DNA from: Flavobacterium sandaracinum
GTDB taxonomy: Bacteria > Bacteroidota > Bacteroidia > Flavobacteriales > Flavobacteriaceae
Assembly (NCBI RefSeq): GCF_004349135.1
Contig: NZ_SMFN01000011.1
Coordinates: 62,001-126,000 of the forward strand
Direction: 5' to 3'
Length of the DNA: 64,000 nt
Shown piece after piece: positions 44,061-54,041 of this stretch (positions within the stretch are counted from its first letter, which is position 1; the number at the start of each line of letters is the position of its first letter). The position numbers were made by a program, and so were the translations under genes. Below the pieces are notes generated by a model. The model made no database searches. It was given only the letters and a program-made list of their open reading frames with translations, and had not been told where the DNA came from.

Positions 44061-44068
44061 TATTTTTG
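44061..44068 (+). promoter_or_regulatory. purH -7 promoter box
   Basis: TATTTTTG, a full TAnnTTTG match, 23 bases before the purH ATG. Confidence 0.65.
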
Positions 44069-44091
44069 CATTTTATAACTATAACTACATA

Positions 44092-45618
44092 ATGAGCACA
44101 ACTAAAACAATTCAATCGGCCTTAATCTCTGTTTTTTCAAAAGAGGGATTAGAACCTATAGTAAGACAACTAAACAGTCAAAATGTTACACTTTATTCTA
44201 CCGGTGGGACAGAAGATTTCATAAAAAACTTAGGAATTCCTGTAATCCCAGTAGAAGATGTGACCTCCTACCCTTCAATACTAGGTGGTAGAGTCAAGAC
44301 GTTGCATCCTAAAGTTTTTGGAGGAATATTAAATCGTCAAGATAATGAAAGTGATGTTCAACAAATGCAAGAGTTCAACATTCCCCAAATTGACTTGGTT
44401 ATCGTTGACTTATATCCTTTTGAAAAAACGGTTGCTTCAGGAGCAGCTGAAGCCGATATCATTGAAAAAATTGATATTGGTGGTATATCGTTAATTCGCG
44501 CTGCTGCAAAAAATTTCAAAGACACTGTCATCGTAGCATCAGTAGATCAATATAGTTTACTACTAGACATGATTACGGAGCAAAATGGCGCAACGACATT
44601 GGAAGACAGAAAACTGTTGGCAACTAAAGCATTTCATGTTTCTTCTCACTATGACACCGCTATCTTTAATTACTTCAACACTGACGAAACCATTTATAAA
44701 GAAAGTATCGCAGGTGGCCAAGTTTTAAGATATGGAGAAAACCCACATCAAAAAGGATTTTTCTTTGGCGATTTTGATGCTATGTTCAACAAAGTTCACG
44801 GAAAAGAATTATCATACAACAATTTATTAGATGTAGATGCTGCCGTAAATTTGATTAATGAATTCAAAAATGACGGACCCACATTTGCCATATTAAAACA
44901 CAACAATGCTTGTGGTTTAGCTACAAGAACTACAATTAACGAAGCGTACTTAGCAGCACTTGCTTGTGATCCAACTTCAGCTTTTGGTGGTGTTTTGATT
45001 TCCAATACCAAAATTGATATCGCAACTGCTACTGAAATAAACAAACTGTTTTGTGAAGTTGTAATTGCTCCAGAATATGATGCTGAAGCTACAACGATTT
45101 TACAAGAAAAGAAAAACCGAATTATATTAGTGCAAAATGAGGTGGCTTTGCCACAAAAACAAGTAAGAACGTGCTTAAACGGAGTCTTAGTTCAGGAAAG
45201 AAACAACATCACTGACAATAAACAAGCGTTAACAACCGTTACTATAACTACGCCTTCAGATCAAGAGATTCAAGATTTAATATTTGCCTCAAAAATCTGT
45301 AAAAACACAAAATCCAACACGATTGTTTTTGCAAAAAACGGTACACTTATTGCTTCAGGCACAGGACAAACATCCAGAGTTGATGCCTTACTTCAAGCCA
45401 TTGAAAAAGCTAGAAATTTTGGATTTGATTTACAAGGAGCATCAATGGCCAGTGACGCCTTTTTTCCTTTCCCAGACTGTGTGGAAATAGCTAAAAATGC
45501 AGGAATAACAGCGGTAATTCAACCTGGTGGATCTATTAAAGATGAATTGAGCATCAACTATTGCAACGAAAATAAAGTTGCAATGGTATTTACGGGAACG
45601 CGTCATTTTAAACATTAA
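44092..45618 (+). CDS. purH: Bifunctional AICAR transformylase / IMP cyclohydrolase
   Basis: 508 residues. It carries out the last two steps of IMP synthesis. The N-terminal cyclohydrolase (about 1-195) has ALISVFSKEGLEPIV, STGGTEDFI, GGRVKTLHPKVFGGIL and VDLYPFEKTV. The transformylase part has LRYGENPHQKGFFF, LKHNNACGLA with the catalytic Lys-His, AFGGVLIS and GIAVIQPGG-like TAVIQPGGSIKD near the end. It is monocistronic with its own -7 box. Confidence 0.97.
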   Translation: MSTTKTIQSALISVFSKEGLEPIVRQLNSQNVTLYSTGGTEDFIKNLGIPVIPVEDVTSYPSILGGRVKTLHPKVFGGILNRQDNESDVQQMQEFNIPQIDLVIVDLYPFEKTVASGAAEADIIEKIDIGGISLIRAAAKNFKDTVIVASVDQYSLLLDMITEQNGATTLEDRKLLATKAFHVSSHYDTAIFNYFNTDETIYKESIAGGQVLRYGENPHQKGFFFGDFDAMFNKVHGKELSYNNLLDVDAAVNLINEFKNDGPTFAILKHNNACGLATRTTINEAYLAALACDPTSAFGGVLISNTKIDIATATEINKLFCEVVIAPEYDAEATTILQEKKNRIILVQNEVALPQKQVRTCLNGVLVQERNNITDNKQALTTVTITTPSDQEIQDLIFASKICKNTKSNTIVFAKNGTLIASGTGQTSRVDALLQAIEKARNFGFDLQGASMASDAFFPFPDCVEIAKNAGITAVIQPGGSIKDELSINYCNENKVAMVFTGTRHFKH

Positions 45619-45624
45619 TTTGTT

Positions 45625-45632
45625 TAACTTTG
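45625..45632 (+). promoter_or_regulatory. mre operon -7 promoter box
   Basis: TAACTTTG, a full TAnnTTTG match, 40 bases before mreB and only 6 bases after the purH stop. Confidence 0.6.
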
Positions 45633-45672
45633 CTCGTTTCAAATTTATAACATTTTAACCCTTAAAAAACTT

Positions 45673-46701
45673 ATGGGATTTTTTGATTTCATGACCGAGG
45701 ATATTGCGATAGACCTTGGTACCGCTAATACTTTAATCATACACAATGATAAAGTAGTAATTGACAGCCCTTCAATAGTTGCCCGCGATAGAATATCGGG
45801 CAAAATCATTGCTGTAGGTAAAGAAGCCAGCATGATGCAGGGTAAAACACATGAAAACATTAAGACGATTAGACCTTTGAAGGATGGTGTAATTGCTGAT
45901 TTTGATGCTTCCGAAAAAATGATAAGCTTATTCATAAAAAGCATTCCAGCATTAAAGAAAAGAATGTTTACTCCCGCACTGAGAATGGTGGTTTGTATTC
46001 CTTCTGGAATTACCGAAGTGGAAATGAGAGCGGTAAAAGAATCCTGCGAAAGAGTGAATGGTAAAGAAGTTTATTTGATACACGAACCTATGGCTGCGGC
46101 AATAGGTATTGGAATTGACATTATGCAACCTAAAGGAAATATGATTGTTGATATTGGTGGTGGAACAACTGAAATCGCAGTAATAGCGTTAGGAGGAATT
46201 GTATGTGACAAGTCAGTAAAAATTGCTGGTGATGTGTTTACAAATGATATCGTTTATTACATGCGTACTCAACACAATCTTTTTGTTGGAGAAACAACTG
46301 CTGAAAAAATAAAAATTCAAATTGGTGCTGCTATCGAAGATTTAGAAACTCCCCCAGAGGACATGTCTGTTCAAGGTAGAGATTTATTGACTGGTAAACC
46401 AAAACAAGTAGAAGTTTCGTACCGAGAAATTGCAAAAGCACTAGATAAGTCTATTCAACGTATTGAAGATGCCGTTATGGAAACCTTATCTCAAACACCC
46501 CCAGAATTAGCTGCAGATATCTACAATACAGGTATTTATCTTGCTGGCGGAGGATCAATGTTAAGAGGTCTTGATAAAAGAATTTCGCAAAAAACAGATT
46601 TACCTGTATACATTGCTGAAGATCCATTAAGAGCTGTTGTCAGAGGAACCGGTATGGCACTTAAAAACATAGTAAAATTTAAAAGTATCCTGATAAAATA
46701 A
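45673..46701 (+). CDS. mreB: Rod shape-determining actin homologue
   Basis: 342 residues. It forms membrane-bound filaments that guide the elongasome. Actin-fold phosphate loops: IAIDLGTANTLI near 11-22 and IVDIGGGTTEIAVIAL near 156-171. HENIKTIRPLKDGVIADF is the MreB-specific block, and YLAGGGSMLRGLD the adenosine motif. First gene of mreB-mreC-mreD-mrdA-rodA. Confidence 0.97.
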   Translation: MGFFDFMTEDIAIDLGTANTLIIHNDKVVIDSPSIVARDRISGKIIAVGKEASMMQGKTHENIKTIRPLKDGVIADFDASEKMISLFIKSIPALKKRMFTPALRMVVCIPSGITEVEMRAVKESCERVNGKEVYLIHEPMAAAIGIGIDIMQPKGNMIVDIGGGTTEIAVIALGGIVCDKSVKIAGDVFTNDIVYYMRTQHNLFVGETTAEKIKIQIGAAIEDLETPPEDMSVQGRDLLTGKPKQVEVSYREIAKALDKSIQRIEDAVMETLSQTPPELAADIYNTGIYLAGGGSMLRGLDKRISQKTDLPVYIAEDPLRAVVRGTGMALKNIVKFKSILIK

Positions 46702-46710
46702 CAAAAAAAG

Positions 46711-46763
46711 AATTCTAAATTCGAATTTTACTACATTTTGTCAGTAGAATGGAATTTAGAATT
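46711..46763 (+). repeat. Hairpin between mreB and mreC
   Basis: AATTCTAAATTC/GAATTTAGAATT 12-bp outer stem with an inner ACT/AGT-type pairing. It is AT-rich and followed by TTTGATTTTTGATTT, so it could be a weak terminator or a processing site that lowers mreC relative to mreB. Confidence 0.5.
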
Positions 46764-46799
46764 TGATTTTTGATTTATTTAAATATTTAACTTTAAACA

Positions 46800-47624
46800 A
46801 TGCAGCAAATATTTAATTTTATTTTTAAAAACAGTAACAGAATACTGTTTTTGCTGCTTTTGGGTACATCGTTAGCACTTACGATTCAATCCCATTCCTT
46901 CCACAGAAGCAAAATTATAAGTTCTGCTAATTTCTTAAGTGGCGGCGTTTATGAAAAAGTGAATAACCTAAATGAGTATTTAAATTTAAAAACGCAAAAT
47001 GAAGCTCTTGCATTGGAAAACGCAAAGCTAAAAAGTCTTTTATTTAATCAAAAAGATACTTTCGCTCTAAAAAAACTAGACAGTCTGAAAGGAGTGAAAT
47101 CAGAAGATATAGTTGTTTCTAAAGTCATAAAAAACTCCTATAACGTTTATGAAAACTACCTGACATTAAACTCAGGAGAATTAGAGGGTATAAAACCAGA
47201 CATGGGAGTAATAAACGATTTAGGGATCATAGGAATCATTGAAAACACCTCCGCAAAATACTCGACAGTAATAAGTATTTTGAATAAAAGAACACAAATT
47301 AATGCTAAAATTAAAAAGTCAAACCATTTTGGTTCATTAAATTGGAATGGCAAAAGCACCGGTTTTGTGCAACTAACAGATCTTCCTAGATTAGCGTTGA
47401 TAAAGATTGGGGACACCATTGTTACTGGTGGACAATCAGTTATTTTTCCTGAAAACATCAACATTGGAACTATCGCAAAAATCTATAGAGATACGCAAAC
47501 CAACTTTTATACCTTAGATGTAAAACTTTTTAACGACATGACCAATTTAGGCCATGTGTACATTCTAAAAAGTAAAGATCGCGAAGAAATTAAGAATCTA
47601 GAAAAAAGAGAAAAAGATGAATAG
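46800..47624 (+). CDS. mreC: Rod shape-determining protein MreC
   Basis: 274 residues. One N-terminal membrane helix (about 12-29), a periplasmic coiled coil (about 50-85, with LNEYLNLKTQNEALALENAKLK), then the two beta-domains with VINDLGIIGIIENTS and GDTIVTGGQSVIFPENINIGTI. The extreme C-terminus is charged (KSKDREEIKNLEKREKDE). It links MreB to PBP2 and RodA. Overlaps mreD by 8 bases. Confidence 0.95.
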   Translation: MQQIFNFIFKNSNRILFLLLLGTSLALTIQSHSFHRSKIISSANFLSGGVYEKVNNLNEYLNLKTQNEALALENAKLKSLLFNQKDTFALKKLDSLKGVKSEDIVVSKVIKNSYNVYENYLTLNSGELEGIKPDMGVINDLGIIGIIENTSAKYSTVISILNKRTQINAKIKKSNHFGSLNWNGKSTGFVQLTDLPRLALIKIGDTIVTGGQSVIFPENINIGTIAKIYRDTQTNFYTLDVKLFNDMTNLGHVYILKSKDREEIKNLEKREKDE

Positions 47625-48123
47625 CACCTTGTTAGTCAATATTTTCCGATTTATTCTGCTGCTGGCTATTCAGATCATCATATTCAACAATATGAATTTT
47701 TTGGGGTACATCAGCCCATTTCCATATATTTTATTCATTATATTATACCCGGTAAATGGCAACAAATCAGGCTTGGTGGCTGCCAGTTTTTTACTTGGAA
47801 TCATCATGGATTTATTCAGTAATTCTGGAGGAACGCACGCTACGGCTTGTTTAGTTTTAGCCTATTTCAGGCCTTCAATTTTTAAATTTGCGTTCGGATT
47901 AAGTTATGAATATCAAACTATAAAGTTAAATGATGTTTTGACACCACAACGATTTTCATTTATATTACTATCGGTCATTATTCATCACTTTACCTTGTTT
48001 TTACTGGAAGCATTTCAAATATCTTACATCTTAGACACCTTAATTACCACATTATTAAGTACTGTTTTTACGATTATTATTTGTATCATCATCATATATC
48101 TTATTAAGCCAAATAAAAGATGA
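47617..48123 (+). CDS. mreD: Rod shape-determining protein MreD
   Basis: 168 residues, almost wholly hydrophobic with about five membrane segments. Typical motif LLGIIMDLFSNSGGTHATAC near 63-82. It completes the MreCD membrane complex. Its stop overlaps the mrdA start (ATGA), so translation is coupled. The family is assigned from composition, length and position. Confidence 0.92.
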   Translation: MNSTLLVNIFRFILLLAIQIIIFNNMNFLGYISPFPYILFIILYPVNGNKSGLVAASFLLGIIMDLFSNSGGTHATACLVLAYFRPSIFKFAFGLSYEYQTIKLNDVLTPQRFSFILLSVIIHHFTLFLLEAFQISYILDTLITTLLSTVFTIIICIIIIYLIKPNKR

Positions 48124-50057
48124 GAAAAGCCTTACTGCCGTCTTTAATAATTCTAGCTACTACGCTACTTGTGATGCGAATATTTTATTTGCAGGTGGTT
48201 GACGATACCTTGAAATTAAAATCGGAAAATAATGCAATTAAAAAGAAATTTGAATATCCCGAAAGAGGTTACATCTACGATAGAAAAGGAAAGTTATTAG
48301 TAGCCAATCAGGCATCCTATGACATTATGGTAATCCCTAGAGAAGTAAAAAAAATAGATACTTTGGAATTTTGCCAATTACTAAATATTACCAAAGAATC
48401 TTTTATCAAAAATATTAAAAAAGCTAAAATATATAGCCCGCGCCTTCCCTCTGTTTTTCTATCACAGTTAAACAAAAGTGAATTTGCTGCATTTCAAGAA
48501 AAAATAAGAAAATACGAAGGATTTTATGTTCAAAAACGTTCTCTTAGAGATTACGAAGTCACCTTTGGAGCAAATATTTTTGGATTTATCACTCAGGTGA
48601 ATGAAAAATTAGTCACTAAAAACCCCTACTACAACAGTGGGGATTTAATAGGACGACAAGGCGTTGAAGAAAGTTATGAAGATCTTTTACGTGGAATAAA
48701 AGGCGTAAAATACATTCAAAAAGACAAATACAATAGGGAAATTGGCTCTTATAAAGATGGAAAATATGACACTATCGCAGTTCAAGGAGAAGATATTAAT
48801 CTCACTATCGATGCTGAAATTCAAAAGTACGGCGAAGAGTTAATGATCAATAAACGAGGTGGAATTGTTGCAATCGAACCAAGAACTGGCGAAATATTAG
48901 CCCTTGTTACTGCTCCTTCTTATGACCCAGGAATATTAGTGGGAAGACAACGATCTAAAAATTATACTGAACTGTACCGTGATTCTATAGCAAAACCACT
49001 TTATGACAGAGGCTTACTGGCCGAATACCCCCCTGGTTCGCCATTCAAAATTTTAACTGGACTTGTAGCGCTACAAGAAGGCGTTATTGATGCCAATTCT
49101 ACTGTGTTTTGCAATCGAGGTTTTAGCTATGCGAGAGGCCGTTTTATGGGATGCCATTGTCATGGAGGTGCGCTTCAATTGCATAGAGGTATTTTTGAGT
49201 CTTGCAACTCTTATTTCGCAACCGCTTACATGAAAACGATAAATAAGTATGCAAAACCCGCACAAGCAGTTGATATTTGGAGTAATCATGTGAAAAGTTT
49301 TGGATTGGGACAATTCATGGGGTACGATTTACCGACTGGGAAAAGAGGAAAAGTACCAGATTCAAAAACGTACAAACGCATCTATCCTAACGGAGGCTGG
49401 CGAAGCACTACTATTGTTTCTAATTCTATTGGACAAGGTGAAGTGCTTATGACACCTATTCAACTGGCAAATATGATGGCAACAGTAGCTAACGAAGGAT
49501 ACTATTATACGCCTCATATCATCAAAAAAATTGAAGGTCATAAAATTGACGAAAAATTTACCACAAAACATGTAACGACAATTGATAAAAAATTTTTCGC
49601 ACCAATTATCAGCGGTTTATTTGATGTTTACAACTTAGGGACAGCTAGATCATTGCGAGTTGAAGGAATTGATATTTGCGGAAAAACAGGTACAGCAGAA
49701 AATTTTGCTAAAATTGGCGGAATTCGAGTAAAAATGGAAGATCATTCGATTTTTGTAGCTTTTGCCCCAAAAGACAATCCAAAAATTGCAATAGCTGTAA
49801 TGGTAGAAAACGGAGGTTATGGAGCAACAATTGCAGGACCAATTGCAAGCTTAATGATCGAAAAATACCTCAGACAAAAAATCACTAGACTAGATTTAGA
49901 AAAAAGAATACTTACAACAAGTTTACAAGGTCGATATGCCAAATTAGGCGGACTTTCTGAAGCGGTAAAATTACAATTGAGAATTAGTGATTCTCTTCTA
50001 AAAAAGAAAACAATAATTCCAACTGTAAAAGTAAAAATAGACTCTACCAAAGTATAA
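48120..50057 (+). CDS. mrdA: Penicillin-binding protein 2 (elongation transpeptidase)
   Basis: 645 residues. It cross-links peptidoglycan during cell elongation. N-terminal membrane helix (about 5-22), dimerisation domain with YPERGYIYDRKGKLLVAN, then the transpeptidase. The active-site SxxK is in YPPGSPFKI (Ser at about 308), SxN in ESCNSYFATAY and KTG in CGKTGTAEN. An unusual GCHCHGG segment lies between the first two motifs. Works with RodA, encoded 20 bases downstream. Confidence 0.96.
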   Translation: MRKALLPSLIILATTLLVMRIFYLQVVDDTLKLKSENNAIKKKFEYPERGYIYDRKGKLLVANQASYDIMVIPREVKKIDTLEFCQLLNITKESFIKNIKKAKIYSPRLPSVFLSQLNKSEFAAFQEKIRKYEGFYVQKRSLRDYEVTFGANIFGFITQVNEKLVTKNPYYNSGDLIGRQGVEESYEDLLRGIKGVKYIQKDKYNREIGSYKDGKYDTIAVQGEDINLTIDAEIQKYGEELMINKRGGIVAIEPRTGEILALVTAPSYDPGILVGRQRSKNYTELYRDSIAKPLYDRGLLAEYPPGSPFKILTGLVALQEGVIDANSTVFCNRGFSYARGRFMGCHCHGGALQLHRGIFESCNSYFATAYMKTINKYAKPAQAVDIWSNHVKSFGLGQFMGYDLPTGKRGKVPDSKTYKRIYPNGGWRSTTIVSNSIGQGEVLMTPIQLANMMATVANEGYYYTPHIIKKIEGHKIDEKFTTKHVTTIDKKFFAPIISGLFDVYNLGTARSLRVEGIDICGKTGTAENFAKIGGIRVKMEDHSIFVAFAPKDNPKIAIAVMVENGGYGATIAGPIASLMIEKYLRQKITRLDLEKRILTTSLQGRYAKLGGLSEAVKLQLRISDSLLKKKTIIPTVKVKIDSTKV

Positions 50058-50077
50058 AAACAAGCTATTAAATCCTG

Positions 50078-51313
50078 ATGAAAAACCAAAGTATAACAAA
50101 TAATATTGACTGGATAAGCATCATCATTTATGCGCTATTAGTTATTTTGGGTTGGCTAAACATCTATTCGTCTTCCTTATCATCAATGGAAGATACTTAT
50201 GAAAAACAATTGATTTTCATCGTATTAACGATTCCTTTAATTTTCGTTGTGCTGTCGGTTGACGGGAAATTCTACGAGAAATATGCGAGTATCATTTTTG
50301 GGATTTCATTATTAACATTAGCGGGTTTATTTTTATTTGGAAAAACGATCGCAGGACAACGTTGTTGGTATGCCATAGGAAGTTTTACGATACAGCCCTC
50401 TGAATTTGCAAAAGCAGCAACTGCATTAGCATTGGCAAAATATTTAAGCGATACCCAAATCAATCTTAAAGATGTTGCCCGACAATGGCAGGCGCTAGCA
50501 ATTATCATATTACCAATTTTACTTATCTTGCCCCAACCCGATCCAGGGAGTGCATTAATCTATAGTATATTCATCATCGTTCTATACCGTGAAGGACTTC
50601 CTTCTTGGTATGTTTGGACTGGATTTGTAACTATTTTTCTGTTTGTACTAACATTGGTATTAGAACCCCAATATGTAATTCTCATTGCATTAGCGGTACT
50701 AATTATGGTCCACTTTAAATCTCGATTAGCAGATAGAAATATCATTTTGAGCAGCATTCTATTAGTGTTAATTTCAGGATTCGTTCTCTCCGTGGACTAT
50801 GTATTCGACAATATATTTAAACAACATCACAGGGATCGTTTTAATATCCTTTTAGGGAAGACGGTCGACATGAAAGGCATTGGATATAATACCAATCAAT
50901 CTGAAATTGCCATAGGTTCAGGCGGATGGTTGGGAAAAGGATTTCTGGAAGGGACACAAACTAAAGGAGGTTTTGTTCCTGAGCAACACACCGATTATAT
51001 TTTCACAACAGTGGGCGAAGAATGGGGTTTTGCAGGTTCTTTGGTAGTCATAGCACTTTTTGCTGGTTTGCTACTTAGAATAATCTATTTGGCCGAAAGG
51101 CAAAAAACAAAATTCAGTAGGGTGTACGGCTATTGTGTTGCAGGAATTTTATTTATGCACTTTTTTGTAAATATCGCTATGGTTGTGGGTATTTTTCCAA
51201 CGATTGGCGTTCCGCTGCCCTTCTTTTCATACGGAGGTTCAGGACTTTGGGGATTTACAATTTTGTTATTTATATTTATAAAAATGGATGCCAATAAAGT
51301 AAACGAGTGGTAA
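50078..51313 (+). CDS. rodA: Rod shape glycosyltransferase RodA (SEDS family)
   Basis: 411 residues with about ten membrane segments. A peptidoglycan polymerase partner of PBP2. SEDS features are RCWYAIGSFTIQPSEFAKAA, LPQPDPGSALIYS, the loop EQHTDYIFTTVGEEWGFAG with the essential acidic residue, and GVPLPFFSYGGSGL. Last gene of the mre operon. Confidence 0.97.
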   Translation: MKNQSITNNIDWISIIIYALLVILGWLNIYSSSLSSMEDTYEKQLIFIVLTIPLIFVVLSVDGKFYEKYASIIFGISLLTLAGLFLFGKTIAGQRCWYAIGSFTIQPSEFAKAATALALAKYLSDTQINLKDVARQWQALAIIILPILLILPQPDPGSALIYSIFIIVLYREGLPSWYVWTGFVTIFLFVLTLVLEPQYVILIALAVLIMVHFKSRLADRNIILSSILLVLISGFVLSVDYVFDNIFKQHHRDRFNILLGKTVDMKGIGYNTNQSEIAIGSGGWLGKGFLEGTQTKGGFVPEQHTDYIFTTVGEEWGFAGSLVVIALFAGLLLRIIYLAERQKTKFSRVYGYCVAGILFMHFFVNIAMVVGIFPTIGVPLPFFSYGGSGLWGFTILLFIFIKMDANKVNEW

Positions 51314-51656
51314 TTCAACAGCTTTAACTTAAAATAAATTATACAGTAACTAATCTTATTTGTTGCTGTGTTTCCTTAGAACAAAAGATAGAAATAATAA
51401 ATGTATTCATCTAATTGCTAATTTAACGCAATCTACAAGTGTAGATTTTCGTTTAAAATTAAATGGTAATTTACAATTAACACGGTCTTTAATAGCTACC
51501 ATTAAGCCAAGCTACATTTTAAATTCACAACATCAACTTACTTTTTTAATTCTAAACAATGTGCCTTACAATCTTAAAAAGATAAATGCCCAATACATTC
51601 TTCAAGATGTATTGGGCATTTTTAGTATTAAGACTTAAACCTTCTATAAAAACTAC
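51314..51656. other. 343-base gap between rodA and prc
   Basis: Holds one strong terminator at 51584-51623. An ATG-initiated 92-codon frame at 51360-51638 ends inside that terminator and has no family pattern, so it is not called. Nothing else is seen. Confidence 0.6.
51584..51623. terminator. Bidirectional terminator between rodA and prc
   Basis: AAATGCCCAATACAT/ATGTATTGGGCATTT, a perfect 15-bp stem with an 8-base loop and T-run, between converging genes. Confidence 0.92.
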
Positions 51657-53834
51657 TTAAGATTTAGCCAGTTTATCTTTTTTAATCTTAACAGGTATAC
51701 TGTTTTTAGAAACTGATTTCGATTGTAAATCATCTAAAACATTAAGGGCTTCTTCAACATAAATATCCTTAGACAAAGCTTCATGCCATCTCTCTCTCTT
51801 TTCTTTCAAAGTAACATCTTTATTCATCGCATCCGTCTCATAAGGCAATGATGTAAAAGTCAATGAATTTTTATAGTCTACAATAGGTTTGTATTTTTTT
51901 GCTTTCTCTTCAATTTCAGATTGAGCGATTTTGAATTTATCAATATTCAAACTATAAACATTCTCTTCGCTTCTACTGTCTATCCATTTCGCATTTTCTT
52001 CAATTAATTGAAATTGGGAGTTAGCACTAATTCTGCTTTTACTATTCGCAATGGCTTTATTAAAGTTGGTATTTTTTTCCCAAACAGTATATTCTGCTTG
52101 ATCAATTTTATCCCAAGGCATTGCATTATCTACATCACGCTCACCCATTTTTAGATAAGCATAACGATCCGGCATAACAATATCGCTGCGTACGCCTTCT
52201 AATTGAGTTGAGCCACCATTTATTCTATAGAATTTTTGAGTGGTCGTTTTAATAGCACCTAAATCACCAACAGAACTACTACGCACAAATTGATTCAAAT
52301 CAATCACATTTTGCACCGTTCCTTTACCATAGGTTTGTTTGCTTCCAATAATGATTCCTCGTTTATAATCTTGAATGGCTGCTGCCAAGATCTCAGAAGC
52401 GGAAGCAGAAAAACTATTCACCATGATCACTAATGGGCCGTCCCATTCAATTTTTTTATCTCGATCGTACAATACTTCTTTTTTTCTACCTGCTGATTTA
52501 ATCTGAACAATTGGTCCTTGTTCGATAAATAATCCTGCAATATCAACAACAGTAGACAAAGATCCACCACCATCATCCCGAACATCCAATACGATTCCGT
52601 TTACACCTGCATTCTTTAATCGATCGACTTCAATGGCAATATCTTTTCCGGCATCTCTTCCATCTGCATTTTCAAAATCAATATAAAATTTAGGCAAATA
52701 AATCACTCCGTACTTTAATCCATTTTTGTTTACAATACTGGATTTTGCATACGTTTCTTCGATTTCTACAATGTCTCTAACTATTGAAATAATTTTGATG
52801 GTTCCGTCCACTTTTTTAACGGTAAGACGAACTTCTGACCCTTTTGGTCCTTTTATTTTTTTCACCACATCATCAAGACGCATCCCAACAACATCTACAG
52901 CTTCGCCATTTCCTTGTGCCACTTTCATAATTAAATCACCGGCTTCCAACTGCTTTCCTCTCCACGCTGGACCGCCAGAAATAAGCTCTGAAATCTCCGT
53001 TAAATCATTTTTCTTTTGTAAACGCGCACCTATACCTTCTAACTTACCGCTTATACTCACATCAAAACGCTCTTTCTCTTCAGCCGCAAAGTAGTTTGTA
53101 TGCGGGTCAAAACGGGCCGTTATAGAATTTATATAAACTGAAAACCAATCGTTTCTATCCAAATCTTTTATAAAACCAAAATACTCATCAAGCGATTTAG
53201 CTGAACTTTCTCTCGTTTCTTTCTCTAAAACATCAAAGGATTTTATACTATATTTAGGATCATTTTTTTTCTTGTCCTCCTCTAATTTTTGTTTATCAAT
53301 AAGAGAAGAAAGTGTAGACAATTTGATTTGTTTTCTCCATTTATCATTTAGTTCGTTAGCGTTTTTAGGATAAGGCGCTTTCTCATAATCAATATTGAAG
53401 CTTTCATCAATACTGTAGTCAAAAGGCTTACTTAGAACCTCTTTATAGATGTTCGTACTTTCCTTCATTCTTTTCATTAAACGATCATAAGTCAGATTGA
53501 AAAAAGACAAATCTTTATTCAATAACTGATCGTCCAATTGCAACTCAAATTTTGAAAATTCATCAATATCAGCTTGCATAAAGAATCTTTTGGATGGGTC
53601 CAATGCTTCTATATAATCCTTATAAATGCCTTTCGAAAAAGCATCGTCAATTGTTGCTGGGCTATAATGTCCTTTTTCAATAACAAAAGTTAACAATTCC
53701 AAAAGTAGTTTGTCTTTTTCAGGATCATTTGCTTTTGGCGAATTCATTTTAAATGCAAACAAAGTCACCGAAATAAATACGACAACGAGTATAATTTTAT
53801 AATTTCTTTTCATAAAGTTAAGAATAGTATTCAT
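51657..53834 (-). CDS. prc: Tail-specific carboxy-terminal processing protease
   Basis: 725 residues; a second ATG at 53813 (MKRNYKIILVVVF) is an equally good start. An N-terminal membrane anchor or signal is followed by a Prc N-terminal region, a PDZ domain (about 240-330, SISGKLEGIGARLQKK to GPKGSEVRLTVKKV) and the S41 serine protease core with the catalytic Ser near 476 in NSFSASASEIL and Lys near 500 in GSKQTYGKGTVQ. The C-terminal third matches the DUF3340-type tail. It degrades or trims periplasmic proteins, including cell-wall enzymes. Confidence 0.95.
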   Translation of the reverse strand: MNTILNFMKRNYKIILVVVFISVTLFAFKMNSPKANDPEKDKLLLELLTFVIEKGHYSPATIDDAFSKGIYKDYIEALDPSKRFFMQADIDEFSKFELQLDDQLLNKDLSFFNLTYDRLMKRMKESTNIYKEVLSKPFDYSIDESFNIDYEKAPYPKNANELNDKWRKQIKLSTLSSLIDKQKLEEDKKKNDPKYSIKSFDVLEKETRESSAKSLDEYFGFIKDLDRNDWFSVYINSITARFDPHTNYFAAEEKERFDVSISGKLEGIGARLQKKNDLTEISELISGGPAWRGKQLEAGDLIMKVAQGNGEAVDVVGMRLDDVVKKIKGPKGSEVRLTVKKVDGTIKIISIVRDIVEIEETYAKSSIVNKNGLKYGVIYLPKFYIDFENADGRDAGKDIAIEVDRLKNAGVNGIVLDVRDDGGGSLSTVVDIAGLFIEQGPIVQIKSAGRKKEVLYDRDKKIEWDGPLVIMVNSFSASASEILAAAIQDYKRGIIIGSKQTYGKGTVQNVIDLNQFVRSSSVGDLGAIKTTTQKFYRINGGSTQLEGVRSDIVMPDRYAYLKMGERDVDNAMPWDKIDQAEYTVWEKNTNFNKAIANSKSRISANSQFQLIEENAKWIDSRSEENVYSLNIDKFKIAQSEIEEKAKKYKPIVDYKNSLTFTSLPYETDAMNKDVTLKEKRERWHEALSKDIYVEEALNVLDDLQSKSVSKNSIPVKIKKDKLAKS

Positions 53835-54041
53835 GAATTTTTATTCTAATGTACGGTAAAAACTATGCCAACAGTAGCAGAGCTCCCCTAATTTTTTGTT
53901 AAAGATATAAAATAGTTTTTTTTTATTAAGCTAAATGATTCAAGATAACAAATTTTTATCTTTTGTTTACTTAATCCCATTCTGTGTCATTACATTTGCT
54001 ATCAATATCATAAAAATTAATCTTTTTTTGCCAAAATACCA

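Noticed and set aside
51360-51638. 92-codon ORF between rodA and prc
   Set aside because: It runs into a strong terminator, has no family pattern or promoter box, and its codon pattern is unlike the neighbours.
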